Assembly: GCA_002412595.1 (NCBI GenBank) | Contig: DHVJ01000060.1 | Location: 62,835 to 126,834, forward strand | Direction of reading: 5' to 3' | DNA length: 64,000 nucleotides | Source: Anaerolineaceae bacterium UBA5211 | GTDB taxonomy: Bacteria > Chloroflexota > Anaerolineae > Anaerolineales > Anaerolineaceae | Shown: piece by piece, positions 16,042-24,584 of the stretch | Numbering within the stretch: the first letter of the stretch is position 1 | How the letters are laid out: every line of letters begins with the position of its first letter | Program-made: the position numbers and the translations under genes | Notes under the pieces: model-generated | The model's database searches: none | Seen by the model: the letters and a program-made list of their open reading frames with translations, nothing else | What the model was told of the DNA's origin: nothing

Positions 16042-17313
16042 TTAATATGCGTTGATTGCTGTAGCCAACTGGGAGTATGAGGAAAATGTGCTCATTTTGT
16101 TGATGAAGTCCGCCAGGTTGGATGAACGGGCGCGTAAGCTACGCACGGCACTGCCAACCGGGTCTTCCCCAGCTGCGCTATATTCCTGGTCGGCGTACGC
16201 CCCGTGAAATGCAAAATAAGCCTGATTCAGTTTGCGGATGGAATAACCGTTATCCCAAAAAACTTGGCGCTTTTCTTCCATGTAGCTTTCAGCCTCGTCG
16301 ATTTGCCCTTCGGTTAAAAGCTCATCCACATGCACGCGTGTCTTATACATTTCCTGCCTGAAATTGAAGAAGTAGCCCCCAGACCGGTTTTTCGCGACGT
16401 AGTTGACATCGTGGGTGTTATTCGGTGTGTTGGGTGAGCTGAGCAAGTCGGCATAGAAATTGCGCAGGACCGCTTGGCTGATTTCTTCACCTGCAATGGA
16501 AGCGGTGGTTTCGTTCATGGTGCGCAGCTCCGCTGTGCTGGAATAATGCATTCCAAGTGGGCGCAGGTTCAGGTAATTATGTGTCCATTCGTGCGCGACT
16601 GTCTCAATCAAGTAAGAAAGGCTATCGGTGCTGATCACCATGGTGGGATAGGTGCCCACTCCGCCGACGTCCACCACCAAGGCGGAATAATCCGTGCCGG
16701 CTTCAACTTCATCCTCCAGTGCTGTCATCTCATCCACTTCCATGTCTGCTCGCAGGGAGACACTGGTGACCTGGTCGATCACATCCCGACGTGAAACGAC
16801 CAATTGTTTAGGTAGTTCTGTGACGTGAAAAAGGACGGGGGGAAAAGGTTGACCCAGGCTGGCCAACCCAAGGCCATCCAGTGTGATGGAAATCTGTTTT
16901 TGGATCACGGCTTCGGCTAGAGAGGATTGCTGTTCCAGTTCTGACTGGTTGGCATGTAATTTGACCTGAGACTCAGCTGATTCCTGGTTGGGGTTTTCGA
17001 TTCCAGGGTCAGAGAAGATATTCTCAATTTGGCTTTCAAGCTCATCGTTTTTCTGCAGCAGGGTGAAATATTCCTTGATGATCTGGCGGTCCTGGTAATA
17101 ATTGAGGTAGTGGTTGGTACCCAGGCCTGCCATGGATAATTTATCCCAAAAAGCATTTACCGTCCAAGCAGAATAATCAAATTCATAGGGGCGTGTTGCG
17201 GGTCGTATGGCATCTTCGGGGCTGATTGGCTGCCATATACTCGTGGTAACCAGCATCAGGATCAGGCAGAGAGCGGCTGCTAAATTCAGTATCCTAAAAA
17301 CCTTTGGCATCAT
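16042..17313 (-). CDS. Membrane-anchored HEWTH zinc metallopeptidase-like protein
   Basis: This 423-residue protein begins with one hydrophobic helix (ILNLAAALCLILMLVTTSI), an uncleaved anchor or signal peptide, so the rest is probably extracytoplasmic. Residues 85-140 look like a coiled coil rich in Glu/Gln. The zinc motif is His241-Glu242-Trp-Thr-His245 (TVAHEWTHNYL), and Glu268 in MNETTASIAGEE, 23 residues after the second His, is the likely third ligand, as in gluzincins. I do not recognise a named family. It lies alone between convergent and divergent neighbours. The closing Ser-rich segment (STFSSYSQL) has no known motif. Confidence 0.75.
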   Translation of the reverse strand: MMPKVFRILNLAAALCLILMLVTTSIWQPISPEDAIRPATRPYEFDYSAWTVNAFWDKLSMAGLGTNHYLNYYQDRQIIKEYFTLLQKNDELESQIENIFSDPGIENPNQESAESQVKLHANQSELEQQSSLAEAVIQKQISITLDGLGLASLGQPFPPVLFHVTELPKQLVVSRRDVIDQVTSVSLRADMEVDEMTALEDEVEAGTDYSALVVDVGGVGTYPTMVISTDSLSYLIETVAHEWTHNYLNLRPLGMHYSSTAELRTMNETTASIAGEEISQAVLRNFYADLLSSPNTPNNTHDVNYVAKNRSGGYFFNFRQEMYKTRVHVDELLTEGQIDEAESYMEEKRQVFWDNGYSIRKLNQAYFAFHGAYADQEYSAAGEDPVGSAVRSLRARSSNLADFINKMSTFSSYSQLATAINAY

Positions 17314-17395
17314 TGCATTTGCCCCTAATTATAGCTGTCCAAACACTCCTTGAAATACTGTAATTAATATTAATGAATTGTTTACATGTTTCTTT

Positions 17396-17423
17396 ATATT
17401 ATCCGATATAATAATCGTATAAA
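17396..17423 (+). promoter_or_regulatory. Candidate promoter and palindromic operator upstream of the TetR gene
   Basis: The segment holds TATAAT at 17407-17412 and TATAAA at 17418-17423. It also has overlapping inverted repeats: TATTAT with ATAATA around CCGAT, and CGAT with ATCG around ATAATA. Such a layout would suit autoregulation by the TetR protein, but no -35 box is clear and the region is AT-rich, so chance palindromes are possible. Confidence 0.3.
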
Positions 17424-17454
17424 ATATACAACAGAATAGTTATAGGATTAAGAG

Positions 17455-18063
17455 ATGGCCAGACCAAAAAATACACCCGAAAAAATTGAACGAATGCGAA
17501 ATTCAATGATGGATGCTGTAATCTCTTTACTTGATCATGTTTCCCCCGATAAAGTCAGCATCCGGATGATAGCGGAAAAAGTTGGTGTTTCTCATATGGT
17601 TTTTTACACTTATTTCAAAGACCGCGATGAGATCATGGATGTGTTGGTGGACCGCGAGAGGAATAGAATCAATGAACATTTCGCCAGTAAATTGCAGAAA
17701 GCACAGACTGTTTCCGCAAGAAAAGTTTTAGATGAGTTGATTTCAGAATACACGCAAACTGCCCGGGAACACCCGAAGATTTTTCGTTTGTTCTGGTTGG
17801 ATCCTGTGGAAGGTACGACCAGCCATGCTGAAAGATTCTCACAACTGGATGAAAGCCTATCCAGTTTAGGTGAAATATTAAAAGTAGGTATGGACAAAGG
17901 TGAATTCAAACATAAAGATCAACGCCTGGCAGCTTCTACCGTAATGGCAATAATTAATGGCCCCATCATCATGGAGCAATGCCGAAAAATGCCCAATGAC
18001 ATCAATTGTGATGCACTCATGGAACAAATTACCCATGCCGTATTTGCTTACCTGGAGTCGTGA
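17455..18063 (+). CDS. TetR/AcrR-family transcriptional regulator
   Basis: This 202-residue protein has an N-terminal TetR helix-turn-helix (about 10-58): VSIRMIAEKVGVSHMVFYTYFKDRDEIMDVL, with the family's typical Y-Y/F-F-K/D-R turn. The C-terminal ligand-binding half (about 70-200) is helical and has no diagnostic motif. An efflux operon (HlyD, MacB-like ATPase and permease) starts about 310 bases downstream in the same direction. The regulator probably controls that operon in response to an exported compound, which is inference from position. A terminator separates the two. Confidence 0.9.
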   Translation: MARPKNTPEKIERMRNSMMDAVISLLDHVSPDKVSIRMIAEKVGVSHMVFYTYFKDRDEIMDVLVDRERNRINEHFASKLQKAQTVSARKVLDELISEYTQTAREHPKIFRLFWLDPVEGTTSHAERFSQLDESLSSLGEILKVGMDKGEFKHKDQRLAASTVMAIINGPIIMEQCRKMPNDINCDALMEQITHAVFAYLES

Positions 18064-18109
18064 TTCCTGACGTATTTCTTTTCTATTTCTGAATAAGAAG
18101 CAATGAACT

Positions 18110-18140
18110 AAAAAGCCCCTTTCAACAGGGACTTTTTTTT
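18110..18140 (+). terminator. Rho-independent terminator after the TetR gene
   Basis: The arms AAAAGCCCCT and AGGGACTTTT (one internal mismatch) enclose TTCAAC and are followed by a T run. The rest of the gap to 18375 (about 235 bases) is AT-rich and holds inverted repeats. Confidence 0.8.
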
Positions 18141-18211
18141 GTTAAATAATTTCTAATCAATTATTAAGGTTCCCTGTATGCCTTTTGTTTTATTATTGCA
18201 GACTGTTGAAA

Positions 18212-18246
18212 ATTACAAAACTGTGAGCTTAATGTAATATCACAGT
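18212..18246 (+). promoter_or_regulatory. Overlapping inverted repeats upstream of the efflux operon (candidate operator)
   Basis: ACTGTGA (18220-18226) pairs with TCACAGT (18240-18246) over a 13-base spacer. ATTAC (18212-18216) pairs with GTAAT (18233-18237) in an overlapping register, so the two hairpins or operator halves exclude each other. A further inverted repeat, TGAAAC (18317-18322) and GTTTCA (18336-18341), lies closer to the gene. These are candidate TetR-type sites; no match to a known operator is claimed. Confidence 0.4.
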
Positions 18247-18375
18247 AAGATAATTTTCCTAACCTGTTAATAAGCAAAGTTTGCATCGCTGACCGCAAAT
18301 TCCGGTTCACAATGCTTGAAACGAGAGCTTTTCAGGTTTCATTCGTATATTAGTAAACAAAGCAGAGGAATCGGA

Positions 18376-19911
18376 ATGGTCAAAAAAGAAAAAGAACAGA
18401 AAAAGAAGAAGAAAGATAGCAAAGAGGTACTTAAAAACCCTGTAACTGAGGTTCAGGAGAGCGAAGAAAACAAGAAAAAATTCAGCTTCAAAGGGATTTG
18501 GCAGTGGCTTACCGCTAAACCGATTCGTTGGATTGCGATCCTGGCCCTGCTGGTCATAGTCATTTTTGTAATTAATAATCAAAATCGCGCACGGAATGCT
18601 GCCATGGATGAATATCAAACCGTGAAACTGGAACGCAGTGATATGGTGGTCATAGTGGGTGCAACCGGCATTGTGGAAGCCAACCAAACAGCTGATTTGG
18701 ATTGGCAGACAACCGGGCGGGTTGAAAGCGTGAATGTGGCAGTCAATGACCGTGTCAAGGCGGGGGATATTATGGCAGATTTAGCCGATAACACCCTGCC
18801 GCAGTCGGTCATTCTGGCCCAGGCGGATCTGGTCGGCGCCCAAAAAGCGTTGGAAGATTTGATCAATTCCAACACGGAAAGCGCTGAAGCCTACAAGACA
18901 TTATTGGAAGCCGAGCAGGATCTGCGCGACGAAGACGATGACCGCGACCAGTGGAATTATAACGATGCCAATATAGATCGTGTCAATGAATTCCGGGCAG
19001 ATTTTATTGCCAAGGAAGAAGATTATAAGATTTACAAGACTGCCTATGAAGCTGTCAAAGACTTGCCGACAGATGACCCCAAACGGGTGCAGGCCAAGCA
19101 GGAAAGGGATGATGCCAAGCTGGTGCGCGATAAGGCCCTGCGGGCATTGAATTACCTGCTGGGTAAAGCTTATGGACAGCAGGTGGCTGAGGACTTTGCC
19201 GATGCCGATATTGCCCAGGCCAAATTGAACGACGCCCAACGCGATTGGGACCGGGTGAAGAATGGCGCGAATGCAGATGACATCAACGCGGCCGAGGCCA
19301 AAGTAGCGGCTGCAGAAGCGACGGTAGCATTGGGTTGGGTGGAAGCGCCCTTCAATGGTACGGTAACCCAGGTTGAACCGAAAGTGGGCGACCAGGTAAG
19401 TTCCGGCACGCGGGCATTCCGCATTGATGATCTGTCAGAATTGTATGTGGATGTGCAGATTTCCGAGGTGGATATCAACCGGGTTGTAATTGGACAGGAA
19501 GTTGAATTGAGCTTTGACGCCATCAGCGGCCAGACCTATACCGGAGATGTCACCGAAGTAGCCACGGTGGGTGAAGATACCGGCTCTGGTGTGGATTTCA
19601 CGGTAACTTTGCGCATTGTTGATCCGGATAAACAGGTTCGGCCCGGTATGACCGCTGCGGTGAATATCATTGTTACGAAAAAAGAAAATGTACTTGCTAT
19701 CCCCAGCCGGGCGGTTCGCACCAGCGACGGACAGCGGATTGTATATGTGTTGCGTGGTAATTCTGCGCAGCCGGTGAATATTGAAGTCGGTGCGATTTCC
19801 GACACCAGCATTGAGGTCGTCTCAGGTAATGTTAAAGAAGGGGATTTAATTATATTGAACCCGCCGGTGAACTTGATGGAAACCAGCGGGCAACCAGCAT
19901 TCACGAGGTGA
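18376..19911 (+). CDS. HlyD/MacA-type periplasmic adaptor of an efflux ABC transporter
   Basis: About 511 residues from the ATG at 18376, which has an AGAGGA site 6 bases upstream. The TTG at 18316 only extends the frame. A very basic Lys-rich tail comes first (about 1-40), then one transmembrane helix (WIAILALLVIVIFVI). The outer part has a split lipoyl-like domain (TADLDWQTTGRVESVNV ... APFNGTVTQVEPKVGD), a long helical hairpin (about 130-310) and beta-barrel and membrane-proximal domains (LYVDVQISEVDIN, VRPGMTAAVNIIV). It is the first gene of a three-gene operon with 3-base gaps. No TolC-type partner is visible. Confidence 0.92.
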   Translation: MVKKEKEQKKKKKDSKEVLKNPVTEVQESEENKKKFSFKGIWQWLTAKPIRWIAILALLVIVIFVINNQNRARNAAMDEYQTVKLERSDMVVIVGATGIVEANQTADLDWQTTGRVESVNVAVNDRVKAGDIMADLADNTLPQSVILAQADLVGAQKALEDLINSNTESAEAYKTLLEAEQDLRDEDDDRDQWNYNDANIDRVNEFRADFIAKEEDYKIYKTAYEAVKDLPTDDPKRVQAKQERDDAKLVRDKALRALNYLLGKAYGQQVAEDFADADIAQAKLNDAQRDWDRVKNGANADDINAAEAKVAAAEATVALGWVEAPFNGTVTQVEPKVGDQVSSGTRAFRIDDLSELYVDVQISEVDINRVVIGQEVELSFDAISGQTYTGDVTEVATVGEDTGSGVDFTVTLRIVDPDKQVRPGMTAAVNIIVTKKENVLAIPSRAVRTSDGQRIVYVLRGNSAQPVNIEVGAISDTSIEVVSGNVKEGDLIILNPPVNLMETSGQPAFTR

Positions 19912-19914
19912 ACC

Positions 19915-20598
19915 ATGTCCAAGAAAGGGAAAGCGATCGTTGCGAAAGATCTGAGCAAGGTGTATCAGATGGGGGAAGTGCAGGTGCATGCACTGTGCGG
20001 AGTGTCGTTAGAGATCAAGCATGGCGAGGTGGTTGCAATTATGGGACCGTCTGGCTCCGGTAAGTCAACGCTGATGAATATAATTGGCTGCCTGGACCGG
20101 CCTTCTTCCGGGGAGTATTACCTGGATGGAGAACTGGTTTCGGACTTGACGGATGACCAATTGGCCGTGATTCGCAACCGCAAGGTTGGTTTTGTTTTTC
20201 AGAATTTCAACTTGCTTTCCCGTTCAAGTGCGTTATTGAATGTGGAGTTGCCACTGCGCTATGCGGGTAATCGTGAAGGCCAGCGTGAGCGCGCAGCTGT
20301 AGCCCTGGAGGCAGTTGGTTTGGCCGATCGCATGGATCATAAACCCATGGAGTTATCCGGCGGCCAACAGCAGCGTGTGGCTGTGGCGCGCGCCATTATC
20401 AATAATCCTGCCATTATCATGGCGGATGAACCTACCGGCAATTTGGATTCGAAGTCCGGTAAGGAGATCATGAAGTTACTGCTGGAATTGAATCAAAAGA
20501 GTGGGACTACGTTGATTGTTGTCACGCATGATCCCAGAATTGCTGAAGAAACGGAAAGAGTAATCCAGCTATATGACGGCCGGGTTGTGGATAGTTAG
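19915..20598 (+). CDS. MacB/LolD-type ABC transporter ATPase
   Basis: This 227-residue ATPase has Walker A GPSGSGKST (from residue 44), a Q-loop in VFQNFNLLSRSSALLNVELP, signature LSGGQQQR (about residue 147), Walker B IIMADEPTGNLDSKSG and the switch His in VVTHD. The EPTGNLDS block and short length mark the MacB/LolD/FtsE group, which powers mechanical-type transporters. It lies 3 bases after the adaptor gene and 3 bases before the permease gene. The probable complex is adaptor + ATPase dimer + permease dimer exporting a drug, peptide or lipid. Confidence 0.95.
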   Translation: MSKKGKAIVAKDLSKVYQMGEVQVHALCGVSLEIKHGEVVAIMGPSGSGKSTLMNIIGCLDRPSSGEYYLDGELVSDLTDDQLAVIRNRKVGFVFQNFNLLSRSSALLNVELPLRYAGNREGQRERAAVALEAVGLADRMDHKPMELSGGQQQRVAVARAIINNPAIIMADEPTGNLDSKSGKEIMKLLLELNQKSGTTLIVVTHDPRIAEETERVIQLYDGRVVDS

Positions 20599-20601
20599 AA
20601 A

Positions 20602-21828
20602 ATGGATATTGTTTTAGCACTGAAAGAAGCATTGGAGAGTTTGAATGCCAATCGCATGCGGGCATCCCTGACAATTTTGGGTATAGTGATTGGCGTCGCT
20701 GCTGTGATTGCCATGTTAGCCGTTGGAACTGGCGCTCAGGATTCCATTCTGGGCTCTATCAGCGGGATTGGAACAAACTTATTGTTTGTTTTTCAGGGGA
20801 ACTTGCAGGAAGAAGTTCGCAATGAACAACCCCTGACTATGAATGATGTCAACGCGCTGGGAGATGTTTTCCAGGCGCCGCATGTCGAGGCAGTTGCACC
20901 GGTGGTTTACGGCACCGTCAACGTTACTTTTGGCGGTGAATCTTCCTCGCCGGAAGTTTATGGTGTTACGCCGGACTATCAAAATGTGCGTAATTATAAT
21001 CTGCTGGAAGGCAGTTTCATCACCGATGAGAACGTCAATGGACGCGCTTCGGTGGCGCTTATCGGCCCGGATGTGGCTGATAAATTGTTTGGCACGCGCA
21101 CACTATTAACCGGTGAGACCATCCGCATTGACGGCCAGCCATTCCGAGTGATTGGCGTATTGGAGCCCAAAGGCGGCGGCTCGTTTGGCAGCCAGGATAA
21201 TGTTGTGCTAGTGCCTATCACCACGGCGCGTGTCCGGCTGCTTGAGCGGGACCGCGACCAGGTGGATATTGTCTATGTACAGGCGCTGAATTCGGATGAT
21301 GTCCCGCAAGCCACTGAAGAAATCTCGCAAATCCTGCGCTTGCGCCACCACAGCGAAGTTGGTGCGGATGATTTCACCGTGTTTTCGCAGGATGATTTTT
21401 TGTCGGTGGCCGGAACTATTACCAATATCCTGACAATTTTCCTGGGAGGCATCGCTGCCATTTCCCTTCTAGTGGGTGGCATAGGCATCATGAACATTAT
21501 GCTGGTATCCGTCACCGAGCGCACCAAAGAAATTGGCCTACGCAAAGCATTGGGCGCACGCAAGTCGGATATTTTGCTGCAATTTCTGACCGAATCCTCC
21601 TTGTTGAGCCTATTCGGTGGTGTGATTGGGATTATCGTCGGCTGGCTGATCGCATTTGTAATCGGGAAAGTAGCCACTGCAAGCGGAACACCTTTCACCC
21701 CCACGGTTGGATTGAACGCTATTTTACTGGCGACCCTCTTCTCTACCGCGGTGGGCTTATTCTTTGGCATTTACCCGGCTAACCGGGCAGCCAACTTGGA
21801 ACCGGTGGAAGCCCTGCGCTACGAATAA
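20602..21828 (+). CDS. MacB-type ABC transporter permease (FtsX fold)
   Basis: This 408-residue protein starts with a membrane helix in the MacB style (RASLTILGIVIGVAAVIAML), then a large extracytoplasmic MacB_PCD domain (about 50-275) and three C-terminal helices of the FtsX domain (from about 280). The SVTERTKEIGLRKALGARK segment is the coupling helix characteristic of MacB permeases. The ATP-binding domain is a separate gene here, so this is the split form of MacB. It is the last gene of the operon; a terminator follows. Confidence 0.94.
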   Translation: MDIVLALKEALESLNANRMRASLTILGIVIGVAAVIAMLAVGTGAQDSILGSISGIGTNLLFVFQGNLQEEVRNEQPLTMNDVNALGDVFQAPHVEAVAPVVYGTVNVTFGGESSSPEVYGVTPDYQNVRNYNLLEGSFITDENVNGRASVALIGPDVADKLFGTRTLLTGETIRIDGQPFRVIGVLEPKGGGSFGSQDNVVLVPITTARVRLLERDRDQVDIVYVQALNSDDVPQATEEISQILRLRHHSEVGADDFTVFSQDDFLSVAGTITNILTIFLGGIAAISLLVGGIGIMNIMLVSVTERTKEIGLRKALGARKSDILLQFLTESSLLSLFGGVIGIIVGWLIAFVIGKVATASGTPFTPTVGLNAILLATLFSTAVGLFFGIYPANRAANLEPVEALRYE

Positions 21829-21868
21829 AGTATGCGGCGGCCCAACTGGCGCGTATTGGTTATAGAAG

Positions 21869-21906
21869 AAGACAAGCGATGTTTTAAACACCGCTTGTCT
21901 TTTTTG
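21869..21906 (+). terminator. Rho-independent terminator of the efflux operon
   Basis: AGACAAGCG (21870-21878) pairs with CGCTTGTCT (21892-21900) and is followed by a T run. Confidence 0.88.
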
Positions 21907-21933
21907 TTAATTGACTATGCAATTAATAAAATG

Positions 21934-21963
21934 TTGTTAGCACTAATCAGAATCGGTTAGAAT
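21934..21963 (+). promoter_or_regulatory. Candidate sigma-70-type promoter for the hydroxyacid dehydrogenase gene
   Basis: TTGTTA (21934-21939) and TAGAAT (21958-21963) are separated by 18 bases. They lie 31 bases before the ATG at 21995 and just downstream of the previous operon's terminator. Confidence 0.45.
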
Positions 21964-21994
21964 TAGCCTGAAAAATCTTCAGGAGGTAGTATTG

Positions 21995-22936
21995 ATGGAA
22001 CCCTGGCGTGTGTTAGTTACGGACGGATTACAGGATAGCGGAATAAGCATTTTAACCAAAGAGGCTCAGGTGGATGACCGCAAAGGCATTTCTGCCGACG
22101 AGCTATTGAAAGAAATTGGTAATTATGATGCAGTGATTGTGCGCGGGCGAACCAAAGTTACCCGTGAAGTGATCGAAGCCGGCAAGAAATTAAAAGTGAT
22201 TGGGCGCGCGGGCGTGGGCGTGGATAACATTGATACTGCTTCTGCCAAAGAAAAAGGCGTCGCGGTGGTCAATGCCCCCACTGCTACCACCACGGCAGTT
22301 GCGGAATTGGCTATGGGCCTGGTTTTTGCCCTGGCGCGTGAAATTCCGCGGGCGGATGCTTCCATGAAGCAGAGAAAGTGGGCGAAAAAAGAATTTGAAG
22401 GGGTGGAGCTTTACGGAAAAACCCTGGGCATCATTGGTTTTGGCCGCATCGGTTCCACAGTGGGTCAGATGGCCGCGGCTGTTGGCATGCGCATCATGGC
22501 CTGCTGTCTTTTCCGTATTCCAGAAACGATCCGCATCATCGGCGGTGAGCTGCTGATGATGGATGACATTATCGAAAAATCGGATTTCATCACTATTCAC
22601 ACTCCTTTGAGTGATGAAACGCGCGGGATGCTGAATGCGGAAGCCTTTGCACGTATGAAGGATGGTGTTTTCGTGATCTGCACGGCGCGCGGCGGTATTA
22701 TTGACGAGAAAGCTTTGCTGGATGCGTTGAATTCCGGTAAGGTGGCTGGGGCTGCTTTGGATGTTTACGAGACAGAACCGCCGGTATTTCAGGAATTGAT
22801 CAACCATCCCAAAGTGATCGCTACGCCGCACATGGCCGGGCAGACCAATGAAGCGCAGCGGCGCGCTTCTATGGATATCGCTAAAGAAGTAATGGCAGCC
22901 TTGAAAGGCGATAAACTGCATTGGAGAGTAGTCTAA
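21995..22936 (+). CDS. D-2-hydroxyacid dehydrogenase (phosphoglycerate dehydrogenase-like)
   Basis: About 313 residues from the ATG at 21995, which has AGGAGGT 7 bases upstream (a TTG one codon earlier is less likely). It has the two-domain D-2-hydroxyacid dehydrogenase fold: VIGRAGVGVDNIDT, the Rossmann loop GIIGFGRIGSTVG (about 148-160), catalytic Arg232 (TARGGIID), the acidic residue in DVYETEPP and the His in TPHMAGQT. It is the short form, without the C-terminal ACT domain of long PGDHs. Unusually, the NAD-ribose-binding Asp that normally follows the second strand (AYD) is replaced by Cys170-Cys171 (MACCLF). The usual PGDH reaction oxidises 3-phosphoglycerate for serine synthesis; substrate and cofactor are uncertain. 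Confidence 0.85.
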   Translation: MEPWRVLVTDGLQDSGISILTKEAQVDDRKGISADELLKEIGNYDAVIVRGRTKVTREVIEAGKKLKVIGRAGVGVDNIDTASAKEKGVAVVNAPTATTTAVAELAMGLVFALAREIPRADASMKQRKWAKKEFEGVELYGKTLGIIGFGRIGSTVGQMAAAVGMRIMACCLFRIPETIRIIGGELLMMDDIIEKSDFITIHTPLSDETRGMLNAEAFARMKDGVFVICTARGGIIDEKALLDALNSGKVAGAALDVYETEPPVFQELINHPKVIATPHMAGQTNEAQRRASMDIAKEVMAALKGDKLHWRVV

Positions 22937-22959
22937 ATTTAATTAAAAGGGAGAAATTG

Positions 22960-24462
22960 ATGGAAGAAAAACTGAATCGATTGAAAGTATTGTTGGCGGA
23001 AGCCGCTGACCTGCAAGCGGCCAGCGCGCTGTTGAATTGGGACCAATTGGTGAATATGCCCGCGGGTGCTGCGGAAGATCGCGGTGAACAAATTGCCACG
23101 GTCGAGCAGATCCTGCATGCCAAATCGACTTCCGAGGAGATTGGCAGGTTATTATCGGACCTGGCCCCGGTAGCCAAACAAATGGATCCAAATTCGGATG
23201 ATGCCCGCTTGATCAAAGTGGCCCAACGCAATTATGATAAATCTACTAAGGTGACCCCGGAATTTGTCAGCGAGTTCGCGCGTGTTTCCACTGTGGCGCA
23301 ATCCGTATGGGAAAAGGCCAGAGCCGAATCGGATTTTAGTATCTTTCAACCCTACTTGGAGCAATTGATCGGGCTGCGCCAGCAGTATGCGGATTTCTTC
23401 AAACCTTGGGAGCATGTCTATGATCCGCTGTTAGATGACTACGAGCCGGGTATGAAGACAGCCGATGTCCAAGCCATTTTCAATACACTGCGTCCCAAGC
23501 AGGTGGAATTGATCAAGGCCATCAGCGAAAAACCGCAGGTGGAAAAATCGTTTCTCTATCTGGATTACCCTGAGAAAACTCAGTGGGATTTCGGTGTGGA
23601 AGTCATTTCTAAATTCGGGTACGACTGGAACCATGGGCGGCAGGATAAATCTGTCCACCCCTTCACAACTGGTTTTGGTCTCAATGATGTACGCATCACC
23701 ACCCGCTTCAACACCAAATTCCTCCCCACGGCCTTGTTCGGCACCATGCATGAATGCGGGCACGCTTTGTATGAACTGGGTATTAACAAACAATACAACC
23801 GCACTCCGTTAGGAGGCGGTGCTTCCATGGCAGTGCATGAATCCCAGTCGCGCTTATGGGAAAACCTGGTGGGACGCTCACGCGCTTTCTGGAAACATTT
23901 CTACCCGCGCCTGCAGGAGCTGTTCCCCAGCCAATTGGGCAACGTGGATGCCGAAATGTTCTACAAAGCGGTCAACGCGGTGGAACCCTCGCTGATCCGC
24001 GTGGAAGCAGATGAAGCCACGTATAACCTGCACATTATGCTGCGCCTGGAAATGGAAATCGCTCTGATGGAAGGCAGCCTGAAAGCCAAGGATGCTCCGG
24101 AAGCCTGGAATGACAAATTTGAGAATTATCTCGGAATCGTTCCCCCGGATAACGCCCGCGGCGTGCTGCAGGATGTGCACTGGTCATTTGGTGGTTTCGG
24201 TTACTTCCCGACCTATGCGTTGGGCAACCTGGTTTCCGCGCAATTATGGGAACGTATGGAACAGGATATCCCGGATGTAGAAGCCCAGGTGGAAAAAGCC
24301 AACTTCGCGGTCATCCTGAACTGGCTGCGTGAAAATGTGCATGTCTTCGGCGCTAAGTATGAACCCCAGGAATTGGTGCAGCAGGTTACCGGCTCCAAAA
24401 TCACGCCGGAACCCTATATGCGTTATTTAGATAAGAAATTCACGGAGATTTATTCCCTGTAG
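22960..24462 (+). CDS. M32 family metallocarboxypeptidase (carboxypeptidase Taq type)
   Basis: About 500 residues from the ATG at 22960, which is preceded by AAAGGGAGAA. The frame is open back to 22921, but that part overlaps the previous gene and has no ribosome-binding site. Active site: His264-Glu265-Cys-Gly-His268 (MHECGHALYE) and Glu294 in VHESQSRLWEN, matching the M32 HEXXH and HES(Q/T) motifs. The length of about 500 is usual for the family. It is a cytosolic enzyme that removes C-terminal amino acids with broad specificity. It shares a transcript with the dehydrogenase upstream (23-base gap), and a strong terminator follows. Confidence 0.94.
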   Translation: MEEKLNRLKVLLAEAADLQAASALLNWDQLVNMPAGAAEDRGEQIATVEQILHAKSTSEEIGRLLSDLAPVAKQMDPNSDDARLIKVAQRNYDKSTKVTPEFVSEFARVSTVAQSVWEKARAESDFSIFQPYLEQLIGLRQQYADFFKPWEHVYDPLLDDYEPGMKTADVQAIFNTLRPKQVELIKAISEKPQVEKSFLYLDYPEKTQWDFGVEVISKFGYDWNHGRQDKSVHPFTTGFGLNDVRITTRFNTKFLPTALFGTMHECGHALYELGINKQYNRTPLGGGASMAVHESQSRLWENLVGRSRAFWKHFYPRLQELFPSQLGNVDAEMFYKAVNAVEPSLIRVEADEATYNLHIMLRLEMEIALMEGSLKAKDAPEAWNDKFENYLGIVPPDNARGVLQDVHWSFGGFGYFPTYALGNLVSAQLWERMEQDIPDVEAQVEKANFAVILNWLRENVHVFGAKYEPQELVQQVTGSKITPEPYMRYLDKKFTEIYSL

Positions 24463-24483
24463 GGTAAGAATTTTCTGCATGTT

Positions 24484-24519
24484 AAGCGCCCGCGTATTTT
24501 TGCGCGGGCGCTTTTTTTA
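24484..24519 (+). terminator. Rho-independent terminator after the M32 peptidase gene
   Basis: Perfect arms AGCGCCCGCG (24485-24494) and CGCGGGCGCT (24503-24512) are followed by a run of T. Confidence 0.92.
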
Positions 24520-24584
24520 TTTATAAATCCTTAATACTTTTGAGGGGTGATAATCGGCGAGAATATAAGTCATACGGAGGTGTT

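Noticed and set aside
18220..18246. CRP-like site TGTGA...TCACA
   Set aside because: The spacer between the half sites is 13 bases, not 6, so it does not fit a CRP box; kept only as an inverted repeat.
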